Positions 24,001 through 35,720 of a stretch of DNA of 64,000 bases are shown here, piece by piece. The notes under the pieces were generated by a model. That model did not search any database. It was not told the origin of the DNA and saw only the letters and a program-made list of their open reading frames with translations. Position numbers and translations under genes: made by a program. Source of the DNA: Pholiota molesta. Taxonomy: Eukaryota; Basidiomycota; Agaricomycetes; Agaricales; Strophariaceae. The stretch covers positions 124,001 through 188,000 of the forward strand of contig JACGCK010000076.1 of NCBI GenBank assembly GCA_014925825.1, written 5' to 3'. Each line of letters starts with the position of its first letter. The first letter of the stretch is position 1.

Positions 24001-24899
24001 TGTCGCTCGCATCCTGCTTCGAGTCGGTAAGAAATCTATATTGATTATTCTTGTGTATAGTGGGTCTCATACACGTTTTCTCAATAGCGCAATGGCGTCA
24101 GATGTACTTCCGCCCCAACAAACCCTTGCCCAAAGACGTCAGCGTAGGCCCGAACGAGGTTCCAGTTCAACGCCGCCCTGTCCGCCGCGCGCTGTTCGAC
24201 TTTCTCGTCTCCTGCCTCTGCCTCGGCATTCCCTACATCTTCCTCGAACGCGCCCGCCTCTCCGCCCGCGGCGACCCCGAATCTGGCATGTACCGCCAGA
24301 ACTCCATGGTCATCATCGGCGCGTGCACCTGCCTCGTGGTAAGTCTTCTCCTTCCCCACCCCCCCTTCCCGCCGATAGCGCGGCGAGCCGTTATATACCT
24401 ATAACCCACCTCTGTCTGCCTCCTTCCAGGCTGCGATTGTGTTGAGCGCATCTGTGACCTTCCTTTCTTTGCCAGGTCTGGACAGTGTCGCGCGGACTGC
24501 GGGGATGGTGGCCGTCGTCTTTGCCACGTTCTCGCTGGTCGCGACGGGGGTGGCTATCCTCAGACATAAGGCAGATCTGGAACGCCCAATATCGCATGTA
24601 GGGATCGAAGGGCTTATGGTCATCTCGGTGCGTTAATTGGGATGCTGCGGGTTGTGCGGCGATTCTTATGTATCTACTTTTGACAGAGGCGAACGGTTGC
24701 GCTTTCTCTGCCGATGGTGTTCCTCGCCTATGCGCTCATCGGTTTCCTGACTGGCCTCATTCTATACACGTTCCGCGGCGCCCCTCTTGGAAACCCTGGA
24801 TCGAAGACCTCTTTCGAGGATTATGCGAGGTGGATCATAGTTGGCGTCGTTGGCGCGCTCGCAGGGATAGTGACAACTTCGTTGTTGGTCCTCCCATGA
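21008..24899 (+). CDS. WW-like domain protein with C-terminal membrane segments
   Basis: Long gene with about ten exons. Exon 1 (21008-22473) encodes a Pro/Ala/Glu-rich, probably disordered region. This region contains a degenerate tandem repeat of about 38 residues (first copy near 21416, second near 21629) built around DSTVGNPGAFTD and LPQP. Exon 2 starts at 22553. Near 23160-23250 a WW-like motif reads LGWLAYHLPDGGAYYVHP, with both aromatic anchors. After further short exons the C-terminus has about five hydrophobic segments, for example FDFLVSCLCLGIPYIFLE, MVFLAYALIGFLTGLILYTF and WIIVGVVGALAGIVTTSLLV, ending at 24899. This suggests a membrane-anchored scaffold with a cytosolic WW module. 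Exon 1 is much more GC-rich than the flanks. I recognise the type in Agaricomycetes but know no function. Confidence 0.8.
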
Positions 24900-25196
24900 T
24901 TACAGTGCCTTTTTTCTTTTTCATGTTCATGATTTCACGTCTTTTAATGTACATATGTAACCTAGTAGTGTAGATTCGCCTTTCGCAGTTCAGATAGCTC
25001 CGGTTCCTGTTTGGTATATTTATCTGTTACAAAATAATGATTTCATTCGCTTATTCACCAAGGATGAAAAATGCTCAAATGATATATTTTTGCGCAAAAT
25101 ATCTCCATCCAAAGGATATCGTACAATACACACATTAAAATCATAATCGCGACAACCAAGATTATAAGGACCTCTTCAAATCACAGGTCAAATTGC

Positions 25197-27560
25197 TTAG
25201 AGCTTCTCGTCGGCAGCGGCTTCATCAATGAAACCAGCACGGCCACCCTTGCCAATATTATTGAGGGCGATTTCTCGCTTATCTAGACCGCGGAATCTAC
25301 ATATCAATTATCATCAGCAAGAAGCCCAGTGATAAGACTTATAGAAAACGCAAGACATACGTGATGAAGAAGATAGTACCAACGATCCACGCAGTGACCG
25401 CGAACGAGCCAAACAGCCACGCGAAGCTGGGCTCCGTGTTCACCGCGGTCAGGCTGAAGTTGAGCGCCGACGACAGCGCGATCTGGAACTGCGAGAACGC
25501 CATGACGACCGACTTCATGCGCGCCGGCGCCTTGGTGAACGCGTACTCGAGCGACGTGATGGACGCGAAGATCTCGGAGATGCCGACGAGGATGTAGGGC
25601 CCCGAGACGACCCAGACGTTGATCGGCGACGGGTTCTGCGCGCCGTCGGCGGTCATGCACTCGGAGGGCACGTTGTCGTGGCAGGGCAGCGTCTTGAAGA
25701 TGAAGTGCTGGAGGACGGCGGCGTAGAGCATGGCGAGGCCGGCGACGAGGAAGCCGGCGTAGATGCGCTTGATCGGGGTGAAGTTGATGCCGCGGCGGCG
25801 CAGGAAGGGATAGATGAAGTAGTCGAAGATCGGGATGAGGACGACAATGCTGATTGGGTTCAGGTTCCTAAGTGGGCGACGTCTTTAGTCAATGGTTTTG
25901 GAGTGCGCAAATGGGAAGGACGCACTGGATTAAATCGTTGGGAGAACCGTTCAGAGTCATTCCAGCAGCGACTGTGCCCAGATTTCCGTCGATCTGGGAG
26001 TAGCAGAGCCAGAAGAATGGGAGAAAACAGAACACGGCGCAGGCATTGAGAGTACGCGCGACTTCCTCGACGAATTCATCATCCCATGTAATCTTCTTCG
26101 GGCGCTGACCGTCGGCATAGTGGGCTGGAGAAGAAGAAAAAAAATCATGAAAATCAGTATGCTAATCCTGGTTCATCGAGCGCGCATGGAACGTACTCAC
26201 ATGGCTTAGCGGGATCCCAGAAGTCCTTGGCGCGGCACCCGCGGACGGTCGTAATGGGGTTGATCGACCATTTGGGCGCTAGAGCGAGAGTTATGACACG
26301 CAACGTCTCGAGGAGAATCGAGCCACGAGGAGGAGTTTTGACGTAATTGTTCTTGCCGACAAGGAGGACCAAAGGAACGAGGAGGAAGATAAGAGTGGGT
26401 ACAAGGAAGGCAACCCAATATCCTTGGTCACGAGCGAGGAAGGAGGCCGATATAGCACCACACGATCCGAGATTGATGGCGGCGTAAAAATCTATGAGGA
26501 TAAAGGGTCCAGTAATAGGCAAGAGAAGAAAAGTGAACTCAAAGCGAAATGAGACGTACATAGGTAGATACTCTGCACGGTGACAGCAGGAGATACGACA
26601 ACGACTTCACCAGAAGGCAGTGTTTCTGTAATAACAATTAGAGAGCGAGGTGGCGCAAGGGTACATATAACTTACTTTTTCTCATTTTGCCAGTATATTG
26701 CTCAGCAATCATGGGGGATACATTTGCTTTGATCGCACCAGCACCGGTACCCTGTGACCATACATCGTAAGAACTCAATCCGAAGAATGCATAAGCGATC
26801 CGTAAACATACGATGATGACAATTGAAAGCGCAAGTAGACCTAGAGCAGCATCGGGGTGGGCGATCGACGAAGGCGTGGCAGATCCAACGAGGACGATGT
26901 GCCCAGCGCTGAAGATGAATGTCATTCAAAATGGCAAACATGAGAAACGGAGGAAAGAATCATACAGGCAAACAAGGGAGAAAATCATGATGGTGTTGTA
27001 CCGACCCCAGAGCGTATCAGCGAGGATACCCCCAAGCCATGGGGTAACATAAACCCAGAAAGTGTTAAACTGACACACAAAAAGACGGCAGTTCAGTACT
27101 TGACAATGAAAATTGCAACAGGTGATAGACTTACAGTACGGATGGCAAACGAGATCTGCTGACCTTTCCCAAGCGCTCCAGCAACACCACTGGCACGATC
27201 AATGACGACTGCACCCGTTTTTGAGTTCCTGGGCAGGGCCGCACGGATATAGTTATTGTAGATGTTCGTGGTACCATAGTACGACCAACTTGATTATAGG
27301 GATGTGAATTAGAGGGCAAATATGATATTCATATAAGAAAATAAAACGCACCGCTCCGCGAACTCAACGGACACGACCAACCAAGCCGTATAAGGCAGCC
27401 TGTCAGCTACATGCCTCAGGGTATCAAGGTCATGCTGCGTCACGCCCTCCGAACCTTCGATAAAGGTTTGGAGACCGTCAAAGCTTTCTCCGAGCTTCTC
27501 ATCTGAGGCGATGGGAAGGAGCTCTTTGGACCCGGCTTTCCCATCGAAGGCAGAAGCCAT
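25197..27560 (-). CDS. PTR2/POT family proton-coupled peptide transporter
   Basis: Imports di- and tripeptides across the plasma membrane with protons. The protein starts MASAFDGKAG at 27560; a longer start at 27659 is possible but less likely. N-terminal text includes TAWLVVSVEFAERCVLFSY, the family's first segment with its ERF/E motif. The PTR2 signature DFYAAINLGSCGAISASF lies at about 26490-26430, and WVVSGPYILVGISEIFASI is a late transmembrane segment. The C-terminal tail reads FIDEAAADEKL. There are about ten exons. In fungi such genes respond to nitrogen and amino-acid supply. No truncation is seen. Confidence 0.88.
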
Positions 27561-28790
27561 GACTGGAAGGAGAGAGGAGGGCAGCGTCGTAGGAGGCTTT
27601 GGAAGAACCCACCAGGACTTTATAGCTTGGCCAAATGATAAGCATGCGAAGCCCATCATGTCAGCTTAGCGCGCTACGCATGGACATGAGTCTTGGCAGT
27701 TAGCCAAGTGGAAGTGAGGGATGGAAAAGGGGTTTGTGCGTGATTGTTCAAAAAGAGAACTTACGATGGTGCAGGGATACCTACCGCTGACCGCGATTGC
27801 GACAAAGCCGAGCAAGAATTGTCGATCCCTTGAGTGAGCAAGGTCAAGCTTTTGACCATGATGCTTCGTTGACACGCTTCCTGGCGCTTTTTCGCAGCCG
27901 GACGATTCGCAAGAGATGGCGGTGATAACAATGCGCGCATTTAAATCCTTGTCAGAATAAACAGGAACTTTTCCTATTAGTGTTGAATGCGAGGGTGCTG
28001 ATCCTGGCACTGGTACACTGAAAGCGATTCGATTCTGGGTGCATGGTATAAATTTTGGTCCAGCACATGAATCAGATCCTTCAGTATTCTCAGCGTCCAT
28101 CGTCAATTTGTAAACAATACATCGCCAACATACCAAAGCATTCATCGCTTCGTCTTAGAGGCAATTGATGACCGATGACTAGCAAGAGCTCTTCAGGCGA
28201 TGTACGCTTTTGGAAATTCCCGATCGGTGCGGACAGTGAGGGAACCTTGAACGGAGAAAGTGAATGAACGGAAGAACAATGTATGTTGCTTGACTGTGTC
28301 GTCGGCGAGGGAAAAATAATCTGGCAAGGCTCTGACTGAGTATCCGTAGTCTGAGACTGATATCATGATCATTTGCACGGCCAGATAAACGCGGAGTTTT
28401 ACAGTTAACTAGCTGTCAGATAACAAAACAGCCGATTCATTGGAAGCTGATCGACTAAGACAAAGGTCATCATAGGGCTAGATATCCTCAATGAAGTCAG
28501 TCAGTAGGGAACGCATCGATATTGAATGTTGAAGTTTACCTGGAGAACCGAGAGCGAAGGATAAGAACAAGCATAGGTGAACAAATGGCGATATTGCGGA
28601 GTGCACACTGCGGGAATACAATCAGTAGAGGCTGCGATATAATATCACGTAGACTTAGAGCTAGAAATATAGGGAAAAGTAAGTATAGTCACCAAAGGCG
28701 CTTGGTACATCGTACTGACCCGTATTGTGGCTTTTAAATTCACCCGCTGACGTTGCCCTTTTGGCTGCTCCTGCGACACAAAAGACTGAT
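27561..28790. other. Intergenic upstream of PTR2
   Basis: A minus-strand open frame from 28145 to 27666 (159 codons) contains no motif I know, lies in the PTR2 5' region and may be chance. Nothing else stands out up to repeat B. Confidence 0.35.
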
Positions 28791-28794
28791 GATG

Positions 28795-29700
28795 ATGCAT
28801 GCAGAGATAGGCCGGAGAATGCTGGGGTTGGGAAGTTACTTCGACGAAGATCGGTGGAACCACAATGGATCAATTACATGACGTAGGCGGGTCCAGAAGG
28901 AAATCGAAATCCAATGCCAGCGGCCAAGTACAAGGGTAAGCCTCTGAGGCGAAAATACAGGCGGAAGAGCGACGCTAAGGGTGGGCATCCAAGTTTCCCA
29001 GATCCAAGTGACTACGTCGCCGTGAATGCACGTGCAGGACTGCTAGTGGGCAGTAGGAACCGCGGTGTACATGGGTACGAGTTGACATGGGGTCGGCAGC
29101 AGGGCAGTGTAGATATTTCTCATGGGTGAAGCAAGCCGTCGGAGTATCAGCCCAGGATGCCATCCCCTGACTACTGCGCGTGTATAAGACGAGGGATTCT
29201 AGAAGGGAAGTTGTCGTAAGAGAAAAGTAGCAGCTATGAACAGTAAAGCTGAGTGAATGTAATGGAGACGAAGGTTGGCGGGCCTCGCCCGTTGAAGAGC
29301 GCTCACTAACATCCGTCATCATTCTACCCTCTGACCTGCCAACACCAGCAAGAGCGACTGAGCCCAGACATTCTTAAAGCTTGCGTATACTCATCCGTTC
29401 TTCTAACTGACGCCCCGATGAAAGACGATTCTCGCCATGTTCATGGTTTATGTGTATGATGAGCGGGTTAACCAAAGGATGCCAGTCAGCGATCTCGCAT
29501 CCAGTCGCATGGTTGTTGCATTGCATGGTTGTTAAGTGGGTCGGGAATTGCGAACCCGCAGCAGAAACGAATAAGGAGGAAGTGCCTGGAGCATTGCAAG
29601 CAACGCATGGGGTGTGTGATCTGTAGCGTTAACGTCGTGGAGAAAATTGAGAGAGAAAGGCGTGCTGCCACACAGCTGAAGTCGGACCTCGGCGGCCCAA
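28795..29700 (+). repeat. Inverted repeat B (0.9 kb)
   Basis: Reverse-complement partner of repeat A (18220-19110). It keeps the ATG-led coding-like start with VGGSRRKSKSNASGQVQG followed by a GTAAGC donor, and the downstream piece with GLLVGSRNRGVHGYELTW. Its right end lies about 0.5 kb before the tyrosine recombinase gene. The flank outside B shows no relation to the flank outside A. Confidence 0.75.
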
Positions 29701-30214
29701 GCGGGCCGAGCCTAGATTAGATTAGATTCCATCAGTAGAGCCTGCACAGCTAGATCTAGGGCGTACGAAGAGACCTTGCCTTGCCTCCTGCCATCGCGTG
29801 CTTGCCTGGCGCGCGCCTGCTCGACGCGTTCCCAAGCCTCGCCAGACCTCAAGCTGCTAGAGTAAGTTAGATTGGCCTACTCCATCAGGTAAGAACGGCG
29901 GTCGGCGTCTGGGGATAAGATAAGACTCGCTTGATCTGGGTCAGTGCTAGCGAGGCTGTTGCTTTGATCTTGCTTTGATCATAATAACAGATTCTTTCAA
30001 CAAGGAGCCTTTGTCTCGTAGGCATATACCTAGCCATTGGAATCCTCCCTGGGAATCACGGTGCTTTGTAAACGCATGGCATAGAAGACGAAGTGCTTGA
30101 CCGTTGCTTGCCCGGTGCCACTGCCACCTTTCCAATATCCTATTCCGTCTCATCACGCTTTGATTTTGCTTTGATGATAGTGGCTCTTTGGACCGCTAAA
30201 GTAGTATATATACG
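29701..30214. other. Upstream region of the recombinase
   Basis: No gene. It contains short repeated words (TAGATTAGATTAGATT near 29713, and TTGCTTTGAT at about 29968 and 30163) and a TATATATA at about 30205, ten bases before the recombinase frame. Confidence 0.35.
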
Positions 30215-30307
30215 GTGGATGTTTCTCCTCACTGCAATAATCAATTGTCTCTATCTAGCTCTCGCAAGGAACTCCTCATCAACAAAGCCCCAGAATCTTG
30301 CTACCAG

Positions 30308-31351
30308 ATGCACACCCACTTCTCTCGTCGAACCGCCTTCTACCTCTGGCATGGGCTCGCGTCCAGCACTCGTAGATCTTATAACTCTGGGCAGCGATCC
30401 TTCCTTAACTTCGTCGCCGTTAACCCAGCGCTCCAGCCAGTTCCCGGCCCCTTTCTCCCTGCCAATACGGCTGCCGTAGCAGAATGGATGACTTCCCTCG
30501 CCGATCGGGGCCTCAAGCACACTACGATCAAGACTTACCTTTCCAGTGTCCGCTACCTTCATGTCAACGCTGGTATCTCGGCGCCACCTTGTTACTCGCC
30601 TATCTTGCAGCAAGTTTACCGCGGTATCAAGACCCACGCCATCTCTCAGGCGCCGCGAGCGCCTAAGCTTCCCATCACCTTTGCAGTTCCTCAAGATTTA
30701 GCGCGGAAATCTGCTGGTTTTTCTCTTTTGAGGCACAGCGTTTTCAATAGCGTCATTAAGTTAGCTTGGCCAGGCTTCAAGCGCCGCAAGGAGTTCACCG
30801 TCCTTATCCGTACTGCGTTCAACTCCATTGTCCACTTGTCTCGCCACCATGAGTCTTCCCCTCGATTCCTCCCTTCCTGTATCCAGCCAACCAATATGCG
30901 CCCGTCTCTCCTAAGCACGAAGAGAAACTCCTTCCGCACTGGTGGTGCTATCCTGGTTGCTTGTCCACCTCCTGATGCTGCTTCGAGGGCCTACATCAAC
31001 GTTCTCGCAATGCAGCGCTGCCTTCTCCAGGGGTCAAAGATAGAAGTTTTCGTACCTCCTTTCCGCGGCACCCCAACAAAGGCTCATTCTCGTCCCCACT
31101 TCAAATCCCTTTTCAAATCTCAATCTCCCCTTGCGCTTAACAATCCAAACAAATCTTTATATTCTGGCCACAGCTTCCGACGCGGTGCATCTGCCTTTAC
31201 GGCTACAGCGCGCTACAAGGACTACGAGATTCGGAATCAGCTCCTGGGGCTTCGGCACCACAACAGTTACAAGCTGTTCATCTATACGCATCCAGATAGG
31301 ATACTCCTGCTTTCCTCTCGACTTCACGTGGCCCGAATCGTTCTCATCTGA
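30308..31351 (+). CDS. Tyrosine recombinase, mobile-element type
   Basis: Open frame without introns. The frame begins at 30215, but the family-like sequence starts around MHTHFSRRTA at 30308. The N-terminal SAM-like core DNA-binding part has SSTRRSYNSGQRSFLNF and KHTTIKTYLSSVRYLHV. The catalytic half shows an arginine in RRKEFT, a lysine in STKRNSFRTG, the HxxR box in GHSFRRGASAF, a second His in LRHHNS, and the tyrosine in YKLFIY. This gives the full R-K-H-R-H-Y set. Such genes occur in Crypton-like and DIRS-like elements. I see no reverse transcriptase, RNase H or DUF3435-type sequence nearby, so a Crypton-like or orphan recombinase is most likely. Confidence 0.8.
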   Translation: MHTHFSRRTAFYLWHGLASSTRRSYNSGQRSFLNFVAVNPALQPVPGPFLPANTAAVAEWMTSLADRGLKHTTIKTYLSSVRYLHVNAGISAPPCYSPILQQVYRGIKTHAISQAPRAPKLPITFAVPQDLARKSAGFSLLRHSVFNSVIKLAWPGFKRRKEFTVLIRTAFNSIVHLSRHHESSPRFLPSCIQPTNMRPSLLSTKRNSFRTGGAILVACPPPDAASRAYINVLAMQRCLLQGSKIEVFVPPFRGTPTKAHSRPHFKSLFKSQSPLALNNPNKSLYSGHSFRRGASAFTATARYKDYEIRNQLLGLRHHNSYKLFIYTHPDRILLLSSRLHVARIVLI

Positions 31352-31977
31352 ATTTTCTGCGTGGCTTGATCTCAGTTTGCGAGTCAATCTTAATTTCTCA
31401 TTAGAATTTTCTATCCTTTAGTCGACTTGAAATAAAACTAAAAGCGCCAATGTTTATATATTGAATTGTCACACTTTTTTGAGCTTGAGCTATTCTCGTT
31501 AAATATTAGCTGCGAATGTTTTGCTTTAGAAAATGAGTTTGCGCTATTGGTGCGCGACCGGAAAATTGCCATATACACCTAGCGGGCAACAACTTTCAGA
31601 GACTTGTCAGAGACAGAGAGAGCAGCCAACGGCCATCGTATCCTTTTATGCATCATCGAAGGTGCAGCACCGCCATTAAGTATGCAGTCGCGACTCGCCA
31701 TCATCTGAGATTTTCGGAAGACCTGAGCGAACAGGAATCGCGAGATGTTGAAACCGAAAGCCGCAGAACTCTTTCTCTCGAGCAAATCGTAAGTTCCAGG
31801 CAAAACCAGGCGGTATTATGATTGTAGGTAATTAACTCATGACCGCGTATACAATATATCTATCACTACAAAATCGGGTGCCCAACCCAACGAAGCCCAA
31901 TAAAGATAACAATCCAGGAACTCTTGAGCAGAAATAGTCACGGGCATGATAAATTACACAGGGCGCGAAGCCGCGTC
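31352..31977. other. Intergenic between recombinase and hexose transporter 1
   Basis: AT-rich DNA without a gene. It would contain the 3' end of the recombinase element and the 3' untranslated region of the transporter. No terminal repeat was recognised. Confidence 0.35.
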
Positions 31978-33981
31978 TCAGAGCGACGACGCCGTATCCT
32001 TCTTCTCATCATCAAAGTGCAGCACCTCCACCGGCATCGGGTGCGCGCCATACGCCGACGCCGCGACCACCGCCGCCGCCGCCGCCTCCTTCTCGCTTGC
32101 CGCGCGCTCAAGGATCGTCCGCCTATACCCCACCGACCCAATAATCGAGCTCTCCCGATACACCATATCAATCTGCTCCAACGACAGGCCCCTTGTCTCC
32201 GGTACGAAGAAGTACGTGAACAGCAGCGAGCCGACACACGTCCCGCCCCAGATGAAGAACACCTTCACACCCAGGTCCGCCGCCTTCTCGCCGTTCACGC
32301 CGTGCGTCGTCGGGTTGACGAGGTACGGCGTCGCGTAGCCGATGCCGAAGTTCCAGAGCCAGTTCGACGCGACGGAGAGCGACATGCCCTTGCCGCGGAT
32401 GGAGAGCGGGAACACCTCCGCGGTGACGACCCACGCGACGGGGCCCCAGGACATCGCGAAGAAGACGATGTAGATGCACACGAAGGCGATGAGCACGCGC
32501 TGCGCGACGAGGTTGACGGAGCCGTCCGCTTGGACGTTGCCCACAGTCACACCGACCTACGAAAGCGTAGCACGTTAGTTTGTGGGCAAGTGGAACGGAG
32601 GAGAAGCACGACGTACGATGGCGACGATGAACTCGCAGACACACATGCCGGCAGCACCGATGATGAGGAGACGACGACGGCCGACCTTGTCGATGAAGGG
32701 CAGCGAGCAGATGGTCGCGACGGTGTTGACGACATCGCAAATGATGGTAATGATGAAGGGGTTCGCCATGCCCGCCGACTTGAAGAACGTCGTGCCGTAG
32801 TAGAAGATGAAGTTGATACCGGTGAGTTGTTGCCACTAAAGAAGCGTCATGTCGTCAGCGACAATCGTCAAAGGGCGAGGAGAAAAAAAAGCATACCGCC
32901 TGCAAGAAGATACCAGTCCAGGTGCGTAGTCCATGACGATTCTCGTTGTTCTGGAAGCAATCGAAGTAGGTGCCAGTGCTCTCCTCATGCTCGAGCTTCA
33001 ACCCAAGCGCAACAGCCGCGCATTCGTCTTCAACCTCTTGAGAGTCAGCAGGCTTGCTAAGCAAGCGGCCGAGAGCATGGCGTGCAGCCGCATCTCTGCC
33101 CTTGAGAAGAAGGTATCGCGGCGATTCAGGGAGGAGCAGCATGCCGCCGCCGAGAATAGCGCCCCAGGCAAATTGGACGGCGATAGGTGTTCGCCATGCA
33201 GAGTGGCTGTTGAAGTTTTTTGTAGAGTTGAGCACGATAGCGGCAAGGAGGGCACCGATGGTAACTGAAGAAATTGTTTTTAGGACATGCAGAGACCACA
33301 ACCGAGGGCGGATACATACTGGCAAATTGGTATAGACCAACGATGAGCCCACGGATAGCTTTGGGAGCGCACTGTGGACGATCGTCAGAAAGATACGTGG
33401 ATTTGAGTTTCGATGGAGACATACCTCTGACTGATACATGGGCACCAAACAGGAGACGATACCCACACCGAAACCAGCGATGACACGTCCGACGACGAAG
33501 GCGATCCAGTTTGTATCTAGTTGGAGACCGATACCAAGGAAGAAGACGAGACATCCGGTGACAATGCCATATTTGCGACCTAGGCGATCACCAAGTGGGT
33601 ATGCGATAAGAGCGCCGATGAAAGTGCCAGCAGAGAGAATTGATACCTTGAAAGCAAAAAATAAGCGATGTAGGTAGAAGAGGGGAAAAAAGAAGACCAC
33701 ATACGACAAGTGACTTGTCTTTTGTGGGTAGGTAGAATCCTAGCGTAGAGTCGAAGCTCCCAAAAGTACGTAGGTAGTCTTCCGTAGCGATGATGCCGCC
33801 AATGACACCAGTGTCATAACCGAATAAGATACCGCCAAAAGCTGCAGCGATATAAGATTAGCTGATCCCAGAGCAGAGACTATGGCAGATTGCACGTACC
33901 AGCAAAGGCCGACATGACCACCGACCATATCACTGAATGTGACGAGAGCCCTTCACCAGATCCTCCAGGTCCACCTCCCAT
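31978..33981 (-). CDS. MFS hexose transporter, copy 1
   Basis: Sugar-porter family transporter with twelve predicted membrane segments, importing hexoses at the plasma membrane. It starts MGGGPGGSGEGL at 33981. Family marks are GRKYGIV after segment 2, PESPRYLLL before the central loop, GRRRLLIIGAAG and PETRGLSLEQID near the end. The C-terminus is an alanine-rich tail ending DTASSL. About eight exons have short introns, and many intron positions match copy 2 (40268-43001). The two are clearly paralogs that diverged mainly in their tails. The coding part is strongly GC-rich at third positions, which suggests good expression. Confidence 0.92.
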
Positions 33982-34687
33982 TTGTGCAGCGAGTGTTGGA
34001 TATGTGTGGTATAGGTATGAAGCAGCACGGAAGGGCCTATAGAAGTCGAGGTGTGGGGGAAGGAGTGCGGGGGCGGGATGGAAAGGGTTCAGAAAACCTG
34101 GAGTTGCTCCAGAAGGACTTTATACCAATTTTTTTTTGCCATACGCTACCAAGGCTCCCCCCGCGTCACACCGGCTAGATCTGCGCTAGCGACTCCTCGC
34201 TCCGCAGAGCGATGTCACAGTTGGTCCCTACGAAAAGCAGGATAAACTCGCGCCGGCGATGGGACCGAGAGAGGTGCATGTGGTGCACCACCGGTCGGCA
34301 CAGTTACAGAGGCTGAGGCCCATAGTTGCTCCGCCTTGGTCCGCCCGTCCAGATGCCCCGCACCCAGCCGCGCCTAGCCGCTGGACGCACAAGAGCGATG
34401 AGCTGGACGGTTGAAATTTGTGAAACCGGATGAAAAGGGGCCATGCTCCGTTTTTTGCGCGATTTGAGGCTCTATACGCATAAATGTCTGTAAATATAAG
34501 ATTTTTGAAAGAAGAGTATGGAATGGACACACCTTGGGATGGTTGGGAGGAGGTTGGGCTAGGTTGGGGTAGAGACGCCGAGCGGAGAGAAACGTTGAGG
34601 CCGGCCGATTGACTATTTTTAGACCGGTTGGTCAATCACCCGCCGGATCAAGCCGTATTGCATAATGTCCATTTTCACTGTTTGCCC
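33982..34687. other. Upstream region of hexose transporter 1
   Basis: No gene. The stretch should hold the promoter of the minus-strand transporter. Open frames on both strands at 34051-34635 overlap and have no recognisable motif. Confidence 0.4.
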
Positions 34688-35101
34688 TTACCCGCTGCTT
34701 CGTCTGTGGTGTTGAAGGTAATCCAGGTATGTACATACACAGCCTGAGTTGGTGTGTACGACCATGTTCTGGAGAATATCTTCAGCGACTATTTGTGATT
34801 CAACATTGGCCAAGACGGACCTTAGCAGCCGAATTTCAACTCCCCACCCCCGCTCGATCGTCTCTGCCCGAAGATCCGCTTGTTCATGCAGCAACGCGCT
34901 ACGGCACTCCGCGTTTGAAATACGCAATGACATACCACTCAAGGCAACGTAGGCAGCGTCACCCATCCTTCCAAGTTCCATGTGGATGTTCTTCCCTGCG
35001 GCCTCGGGGACGTGGATGTTCTTCCCTGCGGCGTCGGGGACGTTGCTCCCTGCGAGGACCATGAATGCATTATTGAAATTCAAGAGACGTATAGGTAGCA
35101 C
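34688..35101 (-). CDS. Hypothetical small protein with a 10-residue repeat
   Basis: A 137-codon open frame. Near its N-terminus a 10-residue unit, PEAAGKNIHV, is repeated from a 30-base tandem duplication at 34981-35040. The middle (AECRSALLHEQADLRAETIE) looks helical and coding-like. No known domain, no signal peptide and no neighbour link. It may be an exon of a larger gene, or a chance frame. Confidence 0.3.
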   Translation of the reverse strand: MLPIRLLNFNNAFMVLAGSNVPDAAGKNIHVPEAAGKNIHMELGRMGDAAYVALSGMSLRISNAECRSALLHEQADLRAETIERGWGVEIRLLRSVLANVESQIVAEDILQNMVVHTNSGCVCTYLDYLQHHRRSSG

Positions 35102-35720
35102 AAGATAGCGATGGAGAATATTCAGAGGAGGTAGGGATGATCGGCGAAAGCGAGGGTGTCCATGCCAAGACTAGCGATGCTGGATGAAGGTATCTAGGTT
35201 GTAGTGACCCAGCCGCAGGGGGCTAGTCTCTGGACTTTGGGGTGGTGGGGAAACGGCGTCTCCAAGTACTATTGAAGTCAACAGGTAATATATCATGTCG
35301 CGATGCAGTACATCACGATGCTCTTGAGTTGCGGGCAGAGGAAATTAACGAGAGCGCATGCATTATAGGAGTAGATGATGTCAATAGGAGAATATTCGTG
35401 TTATGAAACAATTCTTTTATTCACCTAAGCTTCAGATATATATTCCCTTCAGTGAATTTTGGAGTTAACGAAGGAGCAGTCACGATCGCAACAGCACAAA
35501 AGAACAAGAAAAATCGAAGAATCATGCAGGTTAACAGCCTACGTCCTGCTAGGAATGGATGACAGTCGCATTCAGCGCTCAGAAGCTACGAAACGACTCG
35601 AATCACCCACCTATATGTTCCACTTCCACAATAAGACAGAAAGGAGTATCATCCGCTCACCCATGTCTCGCCGCCGTCCTCATTAATGTCCTGGCGCACG
35701 TAGTGTCTTGCAACGCAGCT
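35102..35720. other. Intergenic before the cyclin-like gene
   Basis: AT-rich and without a supportable gene. It probably holds the promoter and perhaps the first exon of the cyclin-like gene downstream. Confidence 0.35.

Noticed and set aside
30215..31351. Starship 'captain' (DUF3435) interpretation of the recombinase
   Set aside because: The sequence follows the XerD/Crypton-like pattern with GHSFRRG, and Starships are known from Pezizomycotina, not this type of fungus.
31924..33060. 378-codon open frame on the plus strand
   Set aside because: Antisense shadow of hexose transporter 1; Arg/Asp/His-rich and crosses its introns without any splice logic.
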